Origin: Poecilobothrus nobilitatus
Lineage: Eukaryota > Arthropoda > Insecta > Diptera > Dolichopodidae
Length of the DNA: 64,000 bases
Assembly (NCBI GenBank): GCA_947095535.1
Contig: OX352773.1
Location: 4,774,001-4,838,000, forward strand
Reading direction: 5' to 3'
Part shown: one piece after another, positions 27,101 to 42,100 of the stretch
How positions within the stretch are numbered: position 1 is the stretch's first letter
How the letters are laid out: the number at the start of each line of letters is the position of its first letter
Notes under the pieces: generated by a model
The model's database searches: none
Told to the model about the DNA's origin: nothing
Seen by the model: the letters and a program-made list of their open reading frames with translations, nothing else
Translations under genes and position numbers: made by a program

Positions 27101-30100
27101 TTACATTTATTTAATATAATTACACAGTATTCAAAAGCATAATATTAAATCTATAATAAAAATATCACTACTACTAATCTTCAAGTACATAACTATTATA
27201 TGATGGTAGTCTTCACCGAAGTGGTCTTGATGTTATACTCAAATGGTAGAGTGATATACTTATGTATTGATATAAATTTCTAAATTTCATGTTATATAGT
27301 AATTTTTATACCCGTATGAACATAATGTTCAAAGATATAATAATTGTACCATTACGTTTGTGACACCTTAAAGGAATCGAGCTAGATATAGTCTCAAAAG
27401 TCGAATCGAATCGAATTCTGAGTCGATTAAGCCATGTACGTCCGTCTGCACGATTACTCAAAAAAAAGTAACACTTTTTTTACACTTCTTTTGCAAAATT
27501 GTTAGTTTCGTTATTTAAATCCAGCATTTTCAGCCGCCGGATTCGAGTAGCTGCTGTAGAACTTCTTTCTTTATATGGGAAAAACTCAGAATTCATTGCA
27601 GCTAAGTATCTGAAATTTTGCAAAATGATGTCGAGTTGTGCTGGTGCAACAGGTTCGGATAGCTGCCGTAAAACTTCTCTTTTTAAATGAAAATAACTTA
27701 GTGTCTATTGAAGCTAGTTATCTGAAGTTTTGTGAAAAGATGTCGAGTTGTATGTTAACAACTTCTGTGAAATTTGGTTGTGCTAGAGCTGCAGATTCAG
27801 GTAGCTTGCACATCTGAGAAGTTAATGAAGCTAGAAATGTTACTAAAGATGATGAAGTTTTAGGGCAATAACTTCTGTAAAATTAAGTTGCGTTGGTTCA
27901 AGAGGTTCGGGTAGCTATATCATACAACTCCAAAATGTTCATAAATATATTTTAGCATTTAACGTCTGTACTAAAACATCAGAAATTTTGTAAAAGATAA
28001 TCAATAATAGTTTTATGAAAACAGCATATAATACATTCATATACGGGTATCCCAGAGTTGACACAATCTACTCTACTGCACTCTTTTTCGTTTTTTAATA
28101 ATTTTCAGTATTATCGTTCTGTAATTTTAATTATTTTTATGTTGCAATTAAATTTGTTTACTAGGAAATTATTATTTTGATTTTTTTTTTTTATAACTTA
28201 CAAATTTACAATAATAAACTTTGAAATTTACAATAGCAAATAAACAAAAATAAAAAAAAATTTCACTTAAAGTAAAAATTTCTGCAGTTGAAATAAAAAA
28301 GGTATACATATTGTTAATTTTTGTTTAAATAATTAATATAAACACATGTATAAAAATTAAATAAATGAATACAATAAACAATTTGATAGATTAATAAAAA
28401 TAATATGATAAATTTTGAAATTAACATAAATTATCTATAGTAAGAAATATTTGCATTTACGTTAATTATGGACTTATTTAATTAGTCATAAGTGGAAATT
28501 AAATTAATAATTTATAATAAACGTAAATCGATTGAATAAAAGGATTGCCTATAACAAGATTGTACTTCAATAAACTAGTATATATCACTTGCCTATATTG
28601 TAATTTGATTAGATTTCATTTGTAATCAACTCTAAAATTGTCCCTAATTATATTATGTTTTACATACTTATTTCAACAACAAATGGGGCTGGGTGGCCCG
28701 AAACCGGTTCTAAACAAATTATTGAAATCCTGGTTTTGTAAACAACGCTAAAATTTTTACCGAATTATTTGTTTTACATACAGTCGAAAAAAATACCGTC
28801 AAATGGATTTACAATCAAAGCGAATACATTCAAATGATAACACAGGCAACTTGAAGTACAGGCATGTGACACTATAGGCAAATGAAGTACAGGCATATGA
28901 CACGCTCCCGAATAAAATCCTTAAACAGTAAGTAATTAAGGTGTTTTAGGAAATATAAAATTTAAAAAATTTATGATTTATTCGTTCGATAGTGTTTTAT
29001 GTTTTCATACCGTCTTATTACTAAAACTGTCTTGTAAAATTTCTCAAAATAAAGAACATATTTCCATTGTACGACACCTTGTACATTAATTTGAGTAAAT
29101 TATAATACATCAAGGAAATCCCGCAGTTCATTTTTTTTTACATTACATACATATTTTATAATCAATAAAAAAAATTTAATTTTAATTAGGTATATAAAAA
29201 CTATATAAAAGGTTTATTAGAAAAACAAGTTCTATATTAAAAATTATTTTATTTAATAGGTACATAATAATAAATACTTTGGAAAGTAAATTACGATTCA
29301 AAGCATTTAATTTATAATTTTTATTTTGGGATTAAATAGTGAATATCGCACTATACATATTAATATTTTAAAATAGAAAAGTACATATATATAATGTATA
29401 ATTACACTCACATAATATACATATTATTTATTGTTTAATATAATATATCTATCCTTATTACATATAAATTATCTTTTATATTGACTTTCTTTAAAGTTTT
29501 TTTTAAAGTTTTATAAAACAATACATAAGATTATTTTAAAATTTTAGGAAAGTTTTTGTATAAATTTTTTTTAACAATTTATTTGTGCTGTGCTTTTTTT
29601 AAATTGTTATAATTATAATTTTTAATTACTATGGCTATCTATTACAATTTTTTTAAGTGACGTCAATCCTAAAACGAAATACAAAATATTTAACATTTAC
29701 AAACATTATAAACTGCTTTCAATGGAACAAATGATTGTCGTTAAAAATAACTCTTGACTTGATAAATAAATAGGTTAATGCTTAGTTACACTCTTAAAAT
29801 AAATGAATTTTTCTTTTTTATAACATTTTATCAGTTTTTATGTTTAATTTTTGAAAACAAAACAAAAATAAAAAAAAAAGTACTCACAGAATATGAAATG
29901 TAAACTTTAAAGTTAGTATGTAACTATTTTATGTGATTTTATGTGTAATTAGTTTTTATGTAATGATTACATAATTGATTTATTGTACTGTTTACAGAAA
30001 ATGATCAGTCAATGTCAAATTGTCAAAATGATCCGTTATTTTTTAATTTTACTAGTTGCAGTGAAAATATTTGGTTTAACCTTTGGTTTTACGCCTATAG

Positions 30101-33100
30101 ATAAATTTATAAATTTTTTTTTATATATAGTGAATGAGAAAATTTGTTTAAGTTAATAAAAAGCTAAAAAAATTATTTTAACTACATAATTACTAATCTT
30201 AAGTCTGACTTTACGAACGTTTATTTTTTAAAACTCCAATGACTATGTATATAAGATGATACTGATAAGAAATAATTGACTCAACTCAATTTGTATCAAG
30301 TTCCATTTATCAACTACTCTTAAGTTCCAACTATTCTGTTCGTATAAAAATTATTCAAATAACTAATATTGTAATATTTTGTTTTTATAATTAAATCATT
30401 AATAGAAGTTATAAGTAGTAATTATAGTTAACGGTCTGGAATCTACATCACAAAACGTTGTTTTAAATAAAACTGGTTTTATTTAGAAATCTCATTATAT
30501 AACGGATCAATGAAGTGAACTTCCACAATAATTTCTAAAATTTTTAAAACTTAAAATACATACATATTATGTACCTACTTATTATACATACTTTGTTTTT
30601 GATTGAAACTTAACTCTTCGGATGAATAAATTTCAAAGTTTCGTTTGATTTAATTAAAACAAAATGTCGTGTGCGTTATAAATATTTACATACATATATA
30701 CTTACATATCTATACTTAAAATGAAGTTCAAATGAAGAACAAGAGTTAAGTAATAACAAAAACTTAATAAAGCATTCAAATTGCAACAAAAATAATCTCA
30801 ACAATATTTTAAATTGAAATTTATATTAAAGTAAGTAGGTATAGTATATACATACATTAAGACATAGTACATATATACATATATAATATGCAAATTAACA
30901 TAAATTGTGTAAGCCATATTTTATGTATGTACATATGTAAAATTTTTTAATGCTTTATAATTTTACATGAAATAAAAAATATTAATTTGGCAAAGGTTAG
31001 TAAGTACATGTTAACAAATTAAAAATGTCGCCGTTAAATTAATTTACTTTAAAATATATTTGTGAAAAAAAATACGCAGTCAGTAGGTTATTTTAAAACA
31101 TTCGTGGCTAATGATTTCATTGAAAGTCATATAGCCATAATACAAGAAATAAAAATTAAATATGCAATGACCATAACATATTATATTGGTATGTACATAT
31201 GTACATATATATAATATATGTATGTACATATGTCTCTGTCATTAATTTATTATTTCTAAATTACAAAATTTCGCGACAATATTAAAGATTTACTCAAATT
31301 TTGATGATGGTTTATTGTAAGAGCATAAAACGGCGGAGATTTTATATCAAATAAAAAAACAAAAAGGTAAAAAAGAATCACACATGTTTCCATGATGGCG
31401 TTCTTGATAATGTAAAAGATTATGATGCTTTAGTGCTTTACTAACAACAGCAAAATTTCGAACTCTACTAAAGAGCGGATCAATCATCAACACAGAAACC
31501 ACTGTTTCAAAAACTTTTTGTAAATAATAAAATACTGCAGTTAATATCTTCCTATACTATAAAAGACAGGCGGAATAAATAATAAAAATAATATTATTTG
31601 CATTTCTGAATAGTTTCATTGCAAAAAAAAAAAGAAAAAAATTATTTTTATGGAGAGCAAAGAAAATAATAAAAACTTAACGTTTATAAGTCCGTTAAAA
31701 TCTAGGGTGGTTGAACTTTGGGAAGTGTTTATTGTAATTAGATTGTATTTATGTTGTTAGTTTTTTTTTATGCAATATTTTTAATGTTTTTATTTTTGTT
31801 TTAAATTCATGTTTTTGCTTGTGTTGTAATTTTTAAATGAAAAGATATGTTAGATTAATAGCACAGAAATAATAAAATCTAAAGTTTTTTTTCTTTTATT
31901 ATACATTATTAGCTGATTAAATTTATTTATAAAAAAAAAAATGTCTCTTAATAAATTTTTTTTGTTAAATTTTGGAAAAATTTTAACACTTAGCAATCTA
32001 GATGCTAAAATATATGCTTCACATTAAATATGTATTTCTGCATGTAAGAACGAACTTAAGAGGATTTTATCATCCTAAGGATTTAAGGTATAAATTTAGC
32101 AATAACCGGCAAAAAAAACTATCTTAATAGTAATATTATGTATTTTTAATAAGTAGATAAGTAGATACGATAGATGTTAAGATTTTATTTCCAAATTTTG
32201 GTTTTTTTTTTTCGCAGAATTGATCTACATATGTATATGATTATCAGGGTATATCGTGTAATCTTTTTTTGTAGTTTGCTCTAAGGGAAAAAAAACTAAT
32301 TATAATAAATTATATTTCGTTGACATAAAAAATATATATTTATAAATTTATAAAATACTGGATAACAATTACATAATTATAAAATTCGTTTCGGTTTTAT
32401 CAGCTATTATATAGGGTAAACCCCAATAATGAACCCTCTTAACGTATTTTTAATTATAAATTTAGTTGTAGATGTAATAATACTTTGTTAATAAATTTTT
32501 TTTTTGATTTTTGGCGCCAACTTTTACATTTTATTTGACAATTTTTGTTTTTTTATATTTTTGCTCAGTTCTGTGCGATAATTCAAAGTGTTTGAATACA
32601 AATTTTATTGAATATTAGGTGTTTGGCTTAAGAAAATGATTTGATATTAAGTTGTAATATATTTTATAATTTCGATAAGTATATTTAATATATATGAAAA
32701 GTACATTTAAGTCAATTTAAATATTTTAGGTATTTACCAGAATAAAAATATACAGGTAAATGTACTCATAATTTTATTTTCTACCTTTCTACCCTATAAT
32801 TAAAGAAAATCTTAGTACTACAAATTTATAATCTAATAAGGAAATAATAATAAAGTACATATTTTAAATCTAGAAAGAAATATTAGGTTATAAGTATTAT
32901 AAATGTAAAATAAATTATATTATGTGCAATAAATAAAATAACGATGTATTTATGCAATTTTCTGGCACCTTAATTTAAATACCTAATCTTAAATAATCTA
33001 AAAAAAAAAAATAAAAAAATAATTTATTGTTAAGATGAAATATTATTTAAATTTTTTTTTGCATGAATGAATTTATAAATATTCACATTTTTGTTATTGT

Positions 33101-36100
33101 GGCATTTGCAAAATGTATTTTAAATCTTTAAAATAAGCAATAAAATTTTGTTTTAAATTTATTATATTAAATTTAATTTTTAAATATAGTTTACTTATAG
33201 TATAGGTATACCCTCATTGTAAAGTTTTTTTTATACAATATACAATAAATACATAAGATTTGAGAAACTGTACAGATTACAAATAGCGATTTTCAACATC
33301 AATTTATTAAATTAACATTAACAAGAGTAGATACCCTATAAATTTAATTTAAATCTGTATAATAAATCATGATTATATGGAACTAAGTATGTTCCATCTA
33401 ATGTGTTCCATAGAATTGGCGAGGATTAAATATAAAACGTGCAAAGATTCAAGTTGAACATTAACAACTTGTGCTCTTTGCTCTCCTCTGTATAGTGTTG
33501 TTCATGTGATTACTTGTCTTAAGTGTGATTAACTTAACAAAAAAATCATGCAGAGCACGTACCAAATCAAAATCCTTTGACCTTGATCCATATATTTAAA
33601 ATTTTTTATTTAATTAATTTCCATTTCTCTCATTCTTGATAAAAAATTCAATTTGTCAAGGTATACGAAAAAAAAAATTAGCAACAATTTCATGTCTATA
33701 AGAAATTCGTCAAACTAAAAAGATCACAAAACGTGAAAACCTTAAAGCAATATAAAAAATTTGTTCAATATAAATTAATAATATAAAACTAAGTTAATTT
33801 TTTAATTATACATTATAGTTATATATTTATTTATTTTTCAGTACTTATTTAGAATATTTAATTTTCGAATAATTGTTTTGTTAGATAAGTAATAAAAAAT
33901 TAAATTAATACTATACATATATACTTAATTTAATTAGAAATTTATTAATTTAAATTATACCAGATTATACTGTATAGATCAAGGGTTCTTCTATAAGTAC
34001 CATTCTGTATAAAACATAACTAACTTTAACTGTTTGATCATAGAATATCATAGTAATTTTAATTAATATTGTTCAGATTATACTTTGATCAGATCGTTAC
34101 ACATATGTATGTACGTAATCTATATATGTATTGTATGCACATACATATACATATAATCAATTATTTTTTGAATTAACAATTTCGAATTCAATTTTTCCGA
34201 CTTTTTCTTGCGGCGAGTTAATAAATTAAAAAAAATTGTGGATAAAAACTATATATAAACAAGTAATGAAAAAGTCAAGGATTTTCAAAAATCCGCATTC
34301 TCAAAATCAAAAAATATTCTATGATAAGTTTTTTGGTAAAGAATTGTTAAATCGTTAGAAAAATTTGTTAAAGAACATTGGGAAAATCAAGTCCCAATCA
34401 CTTTTGTAAATTTTAAGGTAACCTTATATTGACCCCAAAAAAGGAGGGGTCAAGAATTATGCAAAAATTAAGTTTCGTATAACGGTAAACTACAATACCG
34501 TATGGCAAAAGTATATATTTATTATATTCATACAAATTTGTAAAGATAATAAAAGCAGCTATCGTTTGAAGATATACATTATAGTCTTATAGAACTTGTG
34601 TTATAACAATATAAATATAGGATTTTTTGAAATTTGGGGAGCTGTAGGCTCTGTAAAAGGTGGGGATACAGAAAAAACTTATTTTATAAAATTATTATTT
34701 TTTTTTTCAATATCTATCCGTATTTAAAATTTCATTACTTTATTTCAAACGGTGTAAAACTTTTGTAAACACGCGGACAAAGAGACGGACTAAAGAGTGA
34801 AAGTAGTAGGCATATTTTTTCAACATTTTTTGAAAATCTGTTAAAAATTAAAAAGGTTAATGAACTAAATTTTGAAATTTTAAATAATAATTCAATATAA
34901 AATTTTATATATGTATGTAACTATAAATTATCAGATTAAATTGATTTTTTTTTTGACAAGAGAAAGTTTATCTTATTTTCGAAAATGTTTTAATTTGATC
35001 TCAGCTGGTTTTTTTTTTTTTTCTTTGTTGCATTTTTATTAAAACTAATCGGTACAATATTTATGTATTTTTAAATTTCGTTTTTTTTTTTTTTTTTTTG
35101 AATCTTCTAAAAAGAAGGTTTTTAAAAAAAAAAATCTAATATTTATATTTTATACATACATTTTCTTTTTAATTATAAGTTAAAAAAAAAAAAGTTTAAA
35201 AGAGAATGTAAATTAATTTTGTATAAAAAATATTAAATTTTCTCTTTTTTTTTTATATTAATCGCTTTCTATTGACGTAAGAAAAACGTTAAAGTTTTTT
35301 TTTTGATTTTTAATAGATAAAATTTTTTTTATTATATATACATACATATTTTATTATAATAAAATCATGAGAATTTTTTCTTTTTTGTTAAATTTATTTA
35401 TTGTTCATAAAAAACTATTTTAAGTAGGTATCATTTAAAATATATTAGTGAAATTTACAAAATTTTTAATAATTGGAATAAATAATTTATAAGTATAAGA
35501 TAAGTATATATGTACTATAATTATAAAGATTTGTGTATTTATTGCAACATAATCACTTAATAAAAGATAACAAACAAAGTTCAATAAAAAACAAAAATAA
35601 AAATAATATTTATATGTAACTTTTTAATAATAATAAGAGAAACCATTAAAACTGAATAAAACAAGGGTAGAATTTTTAAGTGTAAATAAAATACTTAAAA
35701 TTTTAACGATTAAGAAAAAATAAATTATAGTTGTAAATTTTTCGAATTTTCATCTTATATACAAAAGGAATACCTTATATATGTAATATAAAATATAATT
35801 AGGTAGTTGCGAAAAAAATTGAAACCTATCATTATCAAAATTAATTTAATCAAGACGGAATCTTCTCAATTCCTACTATGTTTTATTAAATAGCATCTTA
35901 AGAAATCTGCGATCTTTTATAATAAAAAAAAATCCAGATGAAATATTTTATTTTGATTGTTTTTGGGTTTTTTTTTTTTGAGGAGGTAGGTATAAGAAGT
36001 GAATTTTGTGTGAACACTACTTTTTGGTATGTAATCATACCAAGTGTTCAATTTTTTTTAATAAATAAGTACAATTAATTCTATTTATTTATTTTAAGAA

Positions 36101-39100
36101 AAGGGTAAGATCAAAAAGGTGAAATTTAAAAAGAATTTTTTTTTTTTTGAAAATTTTTTTTAAAAAATATTTTTATTTTATTTTTGAATTCACATAAAAA
36201 AAATATAAAATAAAAAGTTGTATTTTAAGTTTGTTTTTAACTAACTACTACAATGTATAATTTAATTTCAATTTTTTTTTATTAATAATCATTTTAATTA
36301 CTTAATTTTAATTTACAGGTTTTTTTTTTTTTTTTTTAAACAATAAAAAGAAATACAAATAAAAGATAAATGAATATTTTTTTCAAAGTGGTCAAACAAA
36401 TTTTTTCTTATATAAAATTTAAATTAATTTATTCAAAACCTTTTTTTTTTAGCGAATTATTAATCGTTTTGTTCTTCATTTGTAATCATTTTATAATTGT
36501 TGTTAATTGCTATAGGTTAAATAATACTAAAATTTAATTTTTTTTTTTTTTGCTAAATACTTATAAATGCTATTAAAATTTCCTAATAAGTCTCTAATTA
36601 AGGCATATAATAAAAAACTAAACTTTTTAATTTCCTTGCATTTTCAATGATGCCATTTATTTGTTAATGGTTAAATTTATCATAGACTGGCAATGTCATA
36701 TATGTATATATAGTCAATATTTTGAAGGTTAAGCGACAAATAAAAATTTACAATTCAATTTTAAAATAAACAATTAATTTTAGTTTTTTACCCAAACTTT
36801 TAAAATAAATAAATAAATTTTATATATGATTTTAAGTTTAGAAATAAAATCATAAGAATTTTAAAACATACCAAAATTTTGGCGAAAAAGAAAACTTGAT
36901 TTTTTGCAAAATTATTTTCCAACTTTAAAAAGGAATTACAGAAAAACAATTAAATTTTATGGTGGTACTATAATAAGAAAGGCATTTCAAGATGTAGGTA
37001 ACGAAAACATACATACATATGTACCATATGTATTTTTTAAGGATAACTGGATTATAAAATTGATTTTATATGAATAATATTGTAAAATTAAAATAAACAG
37101 ACTATTTAATATCATATTTTAATTTTTTTTAACTTTATGTGAAAAAACAAAAAAAGTTAACAAAATTAAACTCAACTCAATATACAACTTATAAATGAAA
37201 ATATTAAGGTGGTTTTTAGTTGGGCTGAAGAAAACTCCTTAGTTTTAAATTCTAGAAAATCTCAAGCAATTGGTTTTTTTCGATAGACCGGTCACATCTA
37301 TCTAATTTATTTAAAATTCTATATTTAAATAAAGAGAATGCATATGGTAAAAGCAGAGTAAAAGCTTTGTGCTTTAATTGATTAAAAGCAATATTTAATT
37401 CACCTGTTCGTTACTGTATTTCTTTTAGACGAAGGGACCATTTACGTTTGTTAATATAGCAGCAGGGTGGTATAGTAGCAGGGTGGTATAGCAGCTAGTT
37501 TAGAAAAGTTTTTTTACTATAGAATTCTACTCTTACTTTTTAAAATTACTAAATTCAATTGTCCTGAATACTATTTGTATGAATTTTTTTTCACATTCTC
37601 TAACATAAAATTTCATAATATTTTCCAGTTTTCGTTTTCGTTTTATAAATCAATCATTGTTTGTCAGAGTTGGGAGTCTTTGGAACTTATTATCACCTTC
37701 TGTTAAAATAACTACTACAGTTAAAAAGTTTACATACAAGGTTAAATTTTGTTTGTTAAGTTTGAATAAAACCAGCTCTTATATAGGTATACTTAAACGT
37801 ATACTTAAAATTTTTTTTTTCTTTTTGCCCTGTTTTTATCTGCAACAATATATTATAGAAATTTAAGAAGGAAAGACCTCAAATACAAAAATACTGGACT
37901 ATGAAGAGGACTATGACTATGTACCTACCACTATGTAAATATAAATTTACTTAGTGGTAGGTAAGTAATGTATGTATATCTTTATTATTACGGTTACTAT
38001 TTTTCTTTCTTTGTTGTTTTTTTTTTTATATGGAACCATTTATTTATTATGTACGTTAATTAAAAATTAAATAAATGCAGTTCATTGTTTTGAATTACTT
38101 TTGAATAAACTATAAAAGGAATTAATAATTGTTTTTTTTTTTTTTGTAATTTATTTATTTGGATTTAATTTACTTTAATAATTATAACATGATCCTGCTA
38201 ATTAAATTGAACAACATCTCATTGATAAGATATATTGGTAAAAGTTCAATTTAATTTTTGAAATTTTCGTATAAAATCTTTATAAATGCCTAATTTGGTA
38301 AAAATTGTACATTTATATAATTCCATTCACCAGAATTTAAAAACTATAAAAACCTAAAAAAATAATAATTTTTAGGTTTTATAACTTATTATTTAAAAAA
38401 TAATTTTTCTTTTCTTTTCTTTTTAGTAAAGATCGTCAAAAGCAGATTACGATACAAATTACAAATGCATTGTTAAAATTTCTAGTAGCCCACGCTTATT
38501 GTTATCCAAAATTAATTTAGGTGTCAAATAAAATTTTTATTTATAAAGAAGTTTCATAATATTTTTTTGATTAAAATTAATTTTTCAAAAAACAAAAAAG
38601 AAAACATTGATAAAAGCGTTAAAAACTTGTTACCAAAAATAATACATTAAATTTTTCATTTCAATATCGTGGGAGATTTTATGGACATTCTTTTGTTAAA
38701 CTCAAAGTTATAATTTTTTTATGAAAATTTAAATTTAAATATACTTTGGAGATCAAAAGAATTTTAAATTGTTTTTTTAATTTTGTAATTACTTGAATGA
38801 TATTTTGAAATTTTGGTTATTTTAATTATCTATTCATTGAAAAATTCAGTAAAATTATTACGAAATATTTTCAATTATTTCTTCAAAAATATTTAAAAAA
38901 AAATTTTTTTTCGTTAAACCCTTAACTTTTCTTAAAATAAGAGCTCTTTTTAAAAAATTGTATTTTATCACTCTGAATGTAGAAAACTATTAAATAAGAT
39001 TATTTTTGACTGATTGTATTTGAATTTTAGTTTAGTTTTCTTTTTTTTTTGGATTGGCGTCCTGTGGAATGGTATGCTTACAGTATGAGATTTGGATTTT

Positions 39101-42100
39101 ATCCACAAATTAAAAAACTATAAGCGGTATTGTCATTTGGCGGGTAATTACCCGAAATGGGAATATTTTACAAACCTATGGGCGATACGTCTGCTAAAAA
39201 AAAAATGTCGAGCATTTCGGGTAATTTACAGAATTAAAAATGGTGGTGGTGTTCTGGAATTTTAACCAACGAAAAAAATGATAACTTCAAACATAATGGA
39301 ATGTTCGAAACATGTTCGTTACATGTTCGAAATTATCATTTATTAAAATTTTAAAATTAATTTTTCAAATATTTAAACACAAAAAGGGATAAAATTAGAA
39401 TTTAAGTCGTGTTAATTTTTAAAACGTATGTATTAATTATGTATGTACATAATTAAATTAAATTAAATATTTTTGTTTTTGTTAACTAGAACTGAATATT
39501 GTTATGTAAAATTATTTTTATTCGTTTTAAACTAAATATTGTTTTATTTAATTTTGTTAATGTAATATGAATTTTGTTTTTAAGTTTGACTGAATAAAAT
39601 GTAATACTAAATTATTATATTAATAAAATAAAATATTAAAAAAAATACATAATATACTTATTGTTTAATTTTAAAGAGGAAAGTAAAAGTGTAAATGTTT
39701 ACGATACATAACTGAGCATTTAAAAGTGGGTAAAAATCAAGTCAATTTTAGTTAAAACTGATCCTGAAACTTCCAAATTTTTACACTTTAATTTGAGAAA
39801 ACTTTTGCGAATATAATTTATGGTGTCCATTACTAAGACATTTATTATTCATATTTAACTAAGATTTAGTTTCTGGAATCATTATAGCCGTGATTATTCG
39901 GCTTTTAAGTTATTTTATTATACAAGACTATTTATTAAACGCAAATAAATACATATTTATTTGTGCGCCATCTATTATCTTATACAAAAACAATTTTACC
40001 CACATATTATATTTTTACATCCTTATTTAATATGTTTATTGTCTTTTCCTATTTATAAGTATAAATGTATAATGATTATTTAATCAAAGTAATATTAAAT
40101 ATGTCCATAGTTAGAACTACAAAATTTTCTATTTTTATAAATTTTATTGCAAAATAAAAAGTAGTAAAAAAAAAAAAATTAATAGCTAAAAACAAAAACT
40201 CAATTACCTTCTAAAGCGTTTTTATTAAAATGTATATAATATATTACATATTATGTATGTATGTAATGTATAAGTATACAGTTAATTCTACAATTAATAA
40301 TAGATTATATGTATACATAATATATATATGTACATTGTACATATTAAATTGGTTACGGTTTTATAAATTTTGTAAGTTTTATTTTGAAAGGTTAATATTT
40401 AATTTGCAAATGAAATCTAAATAAATAAATTAAAGTTTGATTCATTTTTTAGGTTATGTACATTTGTTTTATTTTATTTTTGTGTGTGTAGTGTGTGTTA
40501 GGTTATTTTCAAAAAGAATTTTTAAAATTGCATAAAACCTAATCAACAAATTGTAATTTAAATAGGTATTCTAAAATAAAAATTAAGTACGTGTTTTATT
40601 TTCATTTTTCAAAAAAAAAAAAGGGTTATGTTTTATTTAGTTCAATTTTCTTATTAAGTAATAGATATTTGTAGAATAAGAGCATTTAGTTAATAACTAT
40701 TCACTCATAATTAATCTATTTATTAATTTGTATTCTCTCTTGTGTTTTTGAATTCTGTAAATTGTGTTTTAATCTATTAAAAAAAGGTTTGGAGAAGTTC
40801 GGAATATTTTTAATATTTATTAAAAATATTTATTTAATTAAATTCGTAGAGGTTAAAAAAATATTTACCGTTGATATATCAAATTTAATAAAACTAACAG
40901 ATGAATAACAGTAAATTTTTGTTAAACTATCGCACCTACTTAAAATTTAATTCAAAAATTAAAATATTTTATCGGTAAAAATAGATCGGTTTCTTAATTC
41001 TAATATTTAAAAAAGAAATTTCTTTTTTCATAATGTGTACATATGTATGTGACAATGACAAAATAACTAAGAATATGATAAATTCGTTGTAGGTATTTAA
41101 AACTATATTGTATAAAATTCAATCTTTATTCTTTACTAAAGTTATACCAGATTATACATACAAACACATTCGAATTTCTAATTTATTAAATTTAGTTATC
41201 TTACTATTATTTTTTATATAACCATGTTTTGGCATTCGTTTCGTTGATATCTTTCATTGTATACACAAAATTCGTATACAATAATATAAAAAATGTTTAT
41301 TTACAAATTTTTAGGTAACGAGTTTTTGTTAAGTAAATAAAAATTATATACATATGTACATATGTACAAAAACAAAAAAAAAAAAAAAACAAAAATAAAA
41401 TAAATAAAATAAAATAAAAAAATTCATAATCTTAACTAAAATTCTAACAACATTTAATAGTCAACATCAACAAAAAACAAAAAAAGCTTAAATTCTTAAA
41501 ATTTAAATTCTAATGCCAAGTCAGGCCAAGTCCGTTTATAGAATTTTAAAATGTTTTTTTTGTTTAATAATTTATAGGTATTTACTTATTGTATTTTGTT
41601 TTTTCTCTTGTGAATTTGGATAAATAAAAAACAATGTTGAAAAAATCATGAGCTCGTATTCGTAAAGGTATGATATCTGTGTTATAATCTAGGTAAAATT
41701 TATTTTAATTAAAAACAACAACCACACTTATGATTTTTTTTTTTATATTTTCAAGCCACATTAAGTCATCTACTAATATTATTGCTCTTATTTAATGTTT
41801 ATATGATATGATTTTCATTCAATTGTTTTGTAACAAACTAATTACCATTATTTATGTGCAAATTTATGAATAACTACGTATACATAATAGGTGTACCTAT
41901 GTATACAGCATTCTTTCTTGGTAAATGTCACACATAGCGCTGTCTGTAGTCTGCACTGTATAGATCATAATTCATAGGGTTCTTTTTGAAGGTAACATAA
42001 GCGGTAAACAAAATGTAGAAAAAAAAAAAGATTAAATAAAAATAACTAGATTCTCGATGTTTATGTTTTTGCTAAATTTTTATGACCATTAAAAAAAAAT

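Noticed and set aside
27499..27690. 63-codon frame in the 27.3-28.1 kb array
   Set aside because: Lies within diverged tandem units and is not preserved between units.
40230..40424. 64-codon Tyr/Ile-rich frame
   Set aside because: Made of TAT/ATA microsatellite-like DNA; no protein character.
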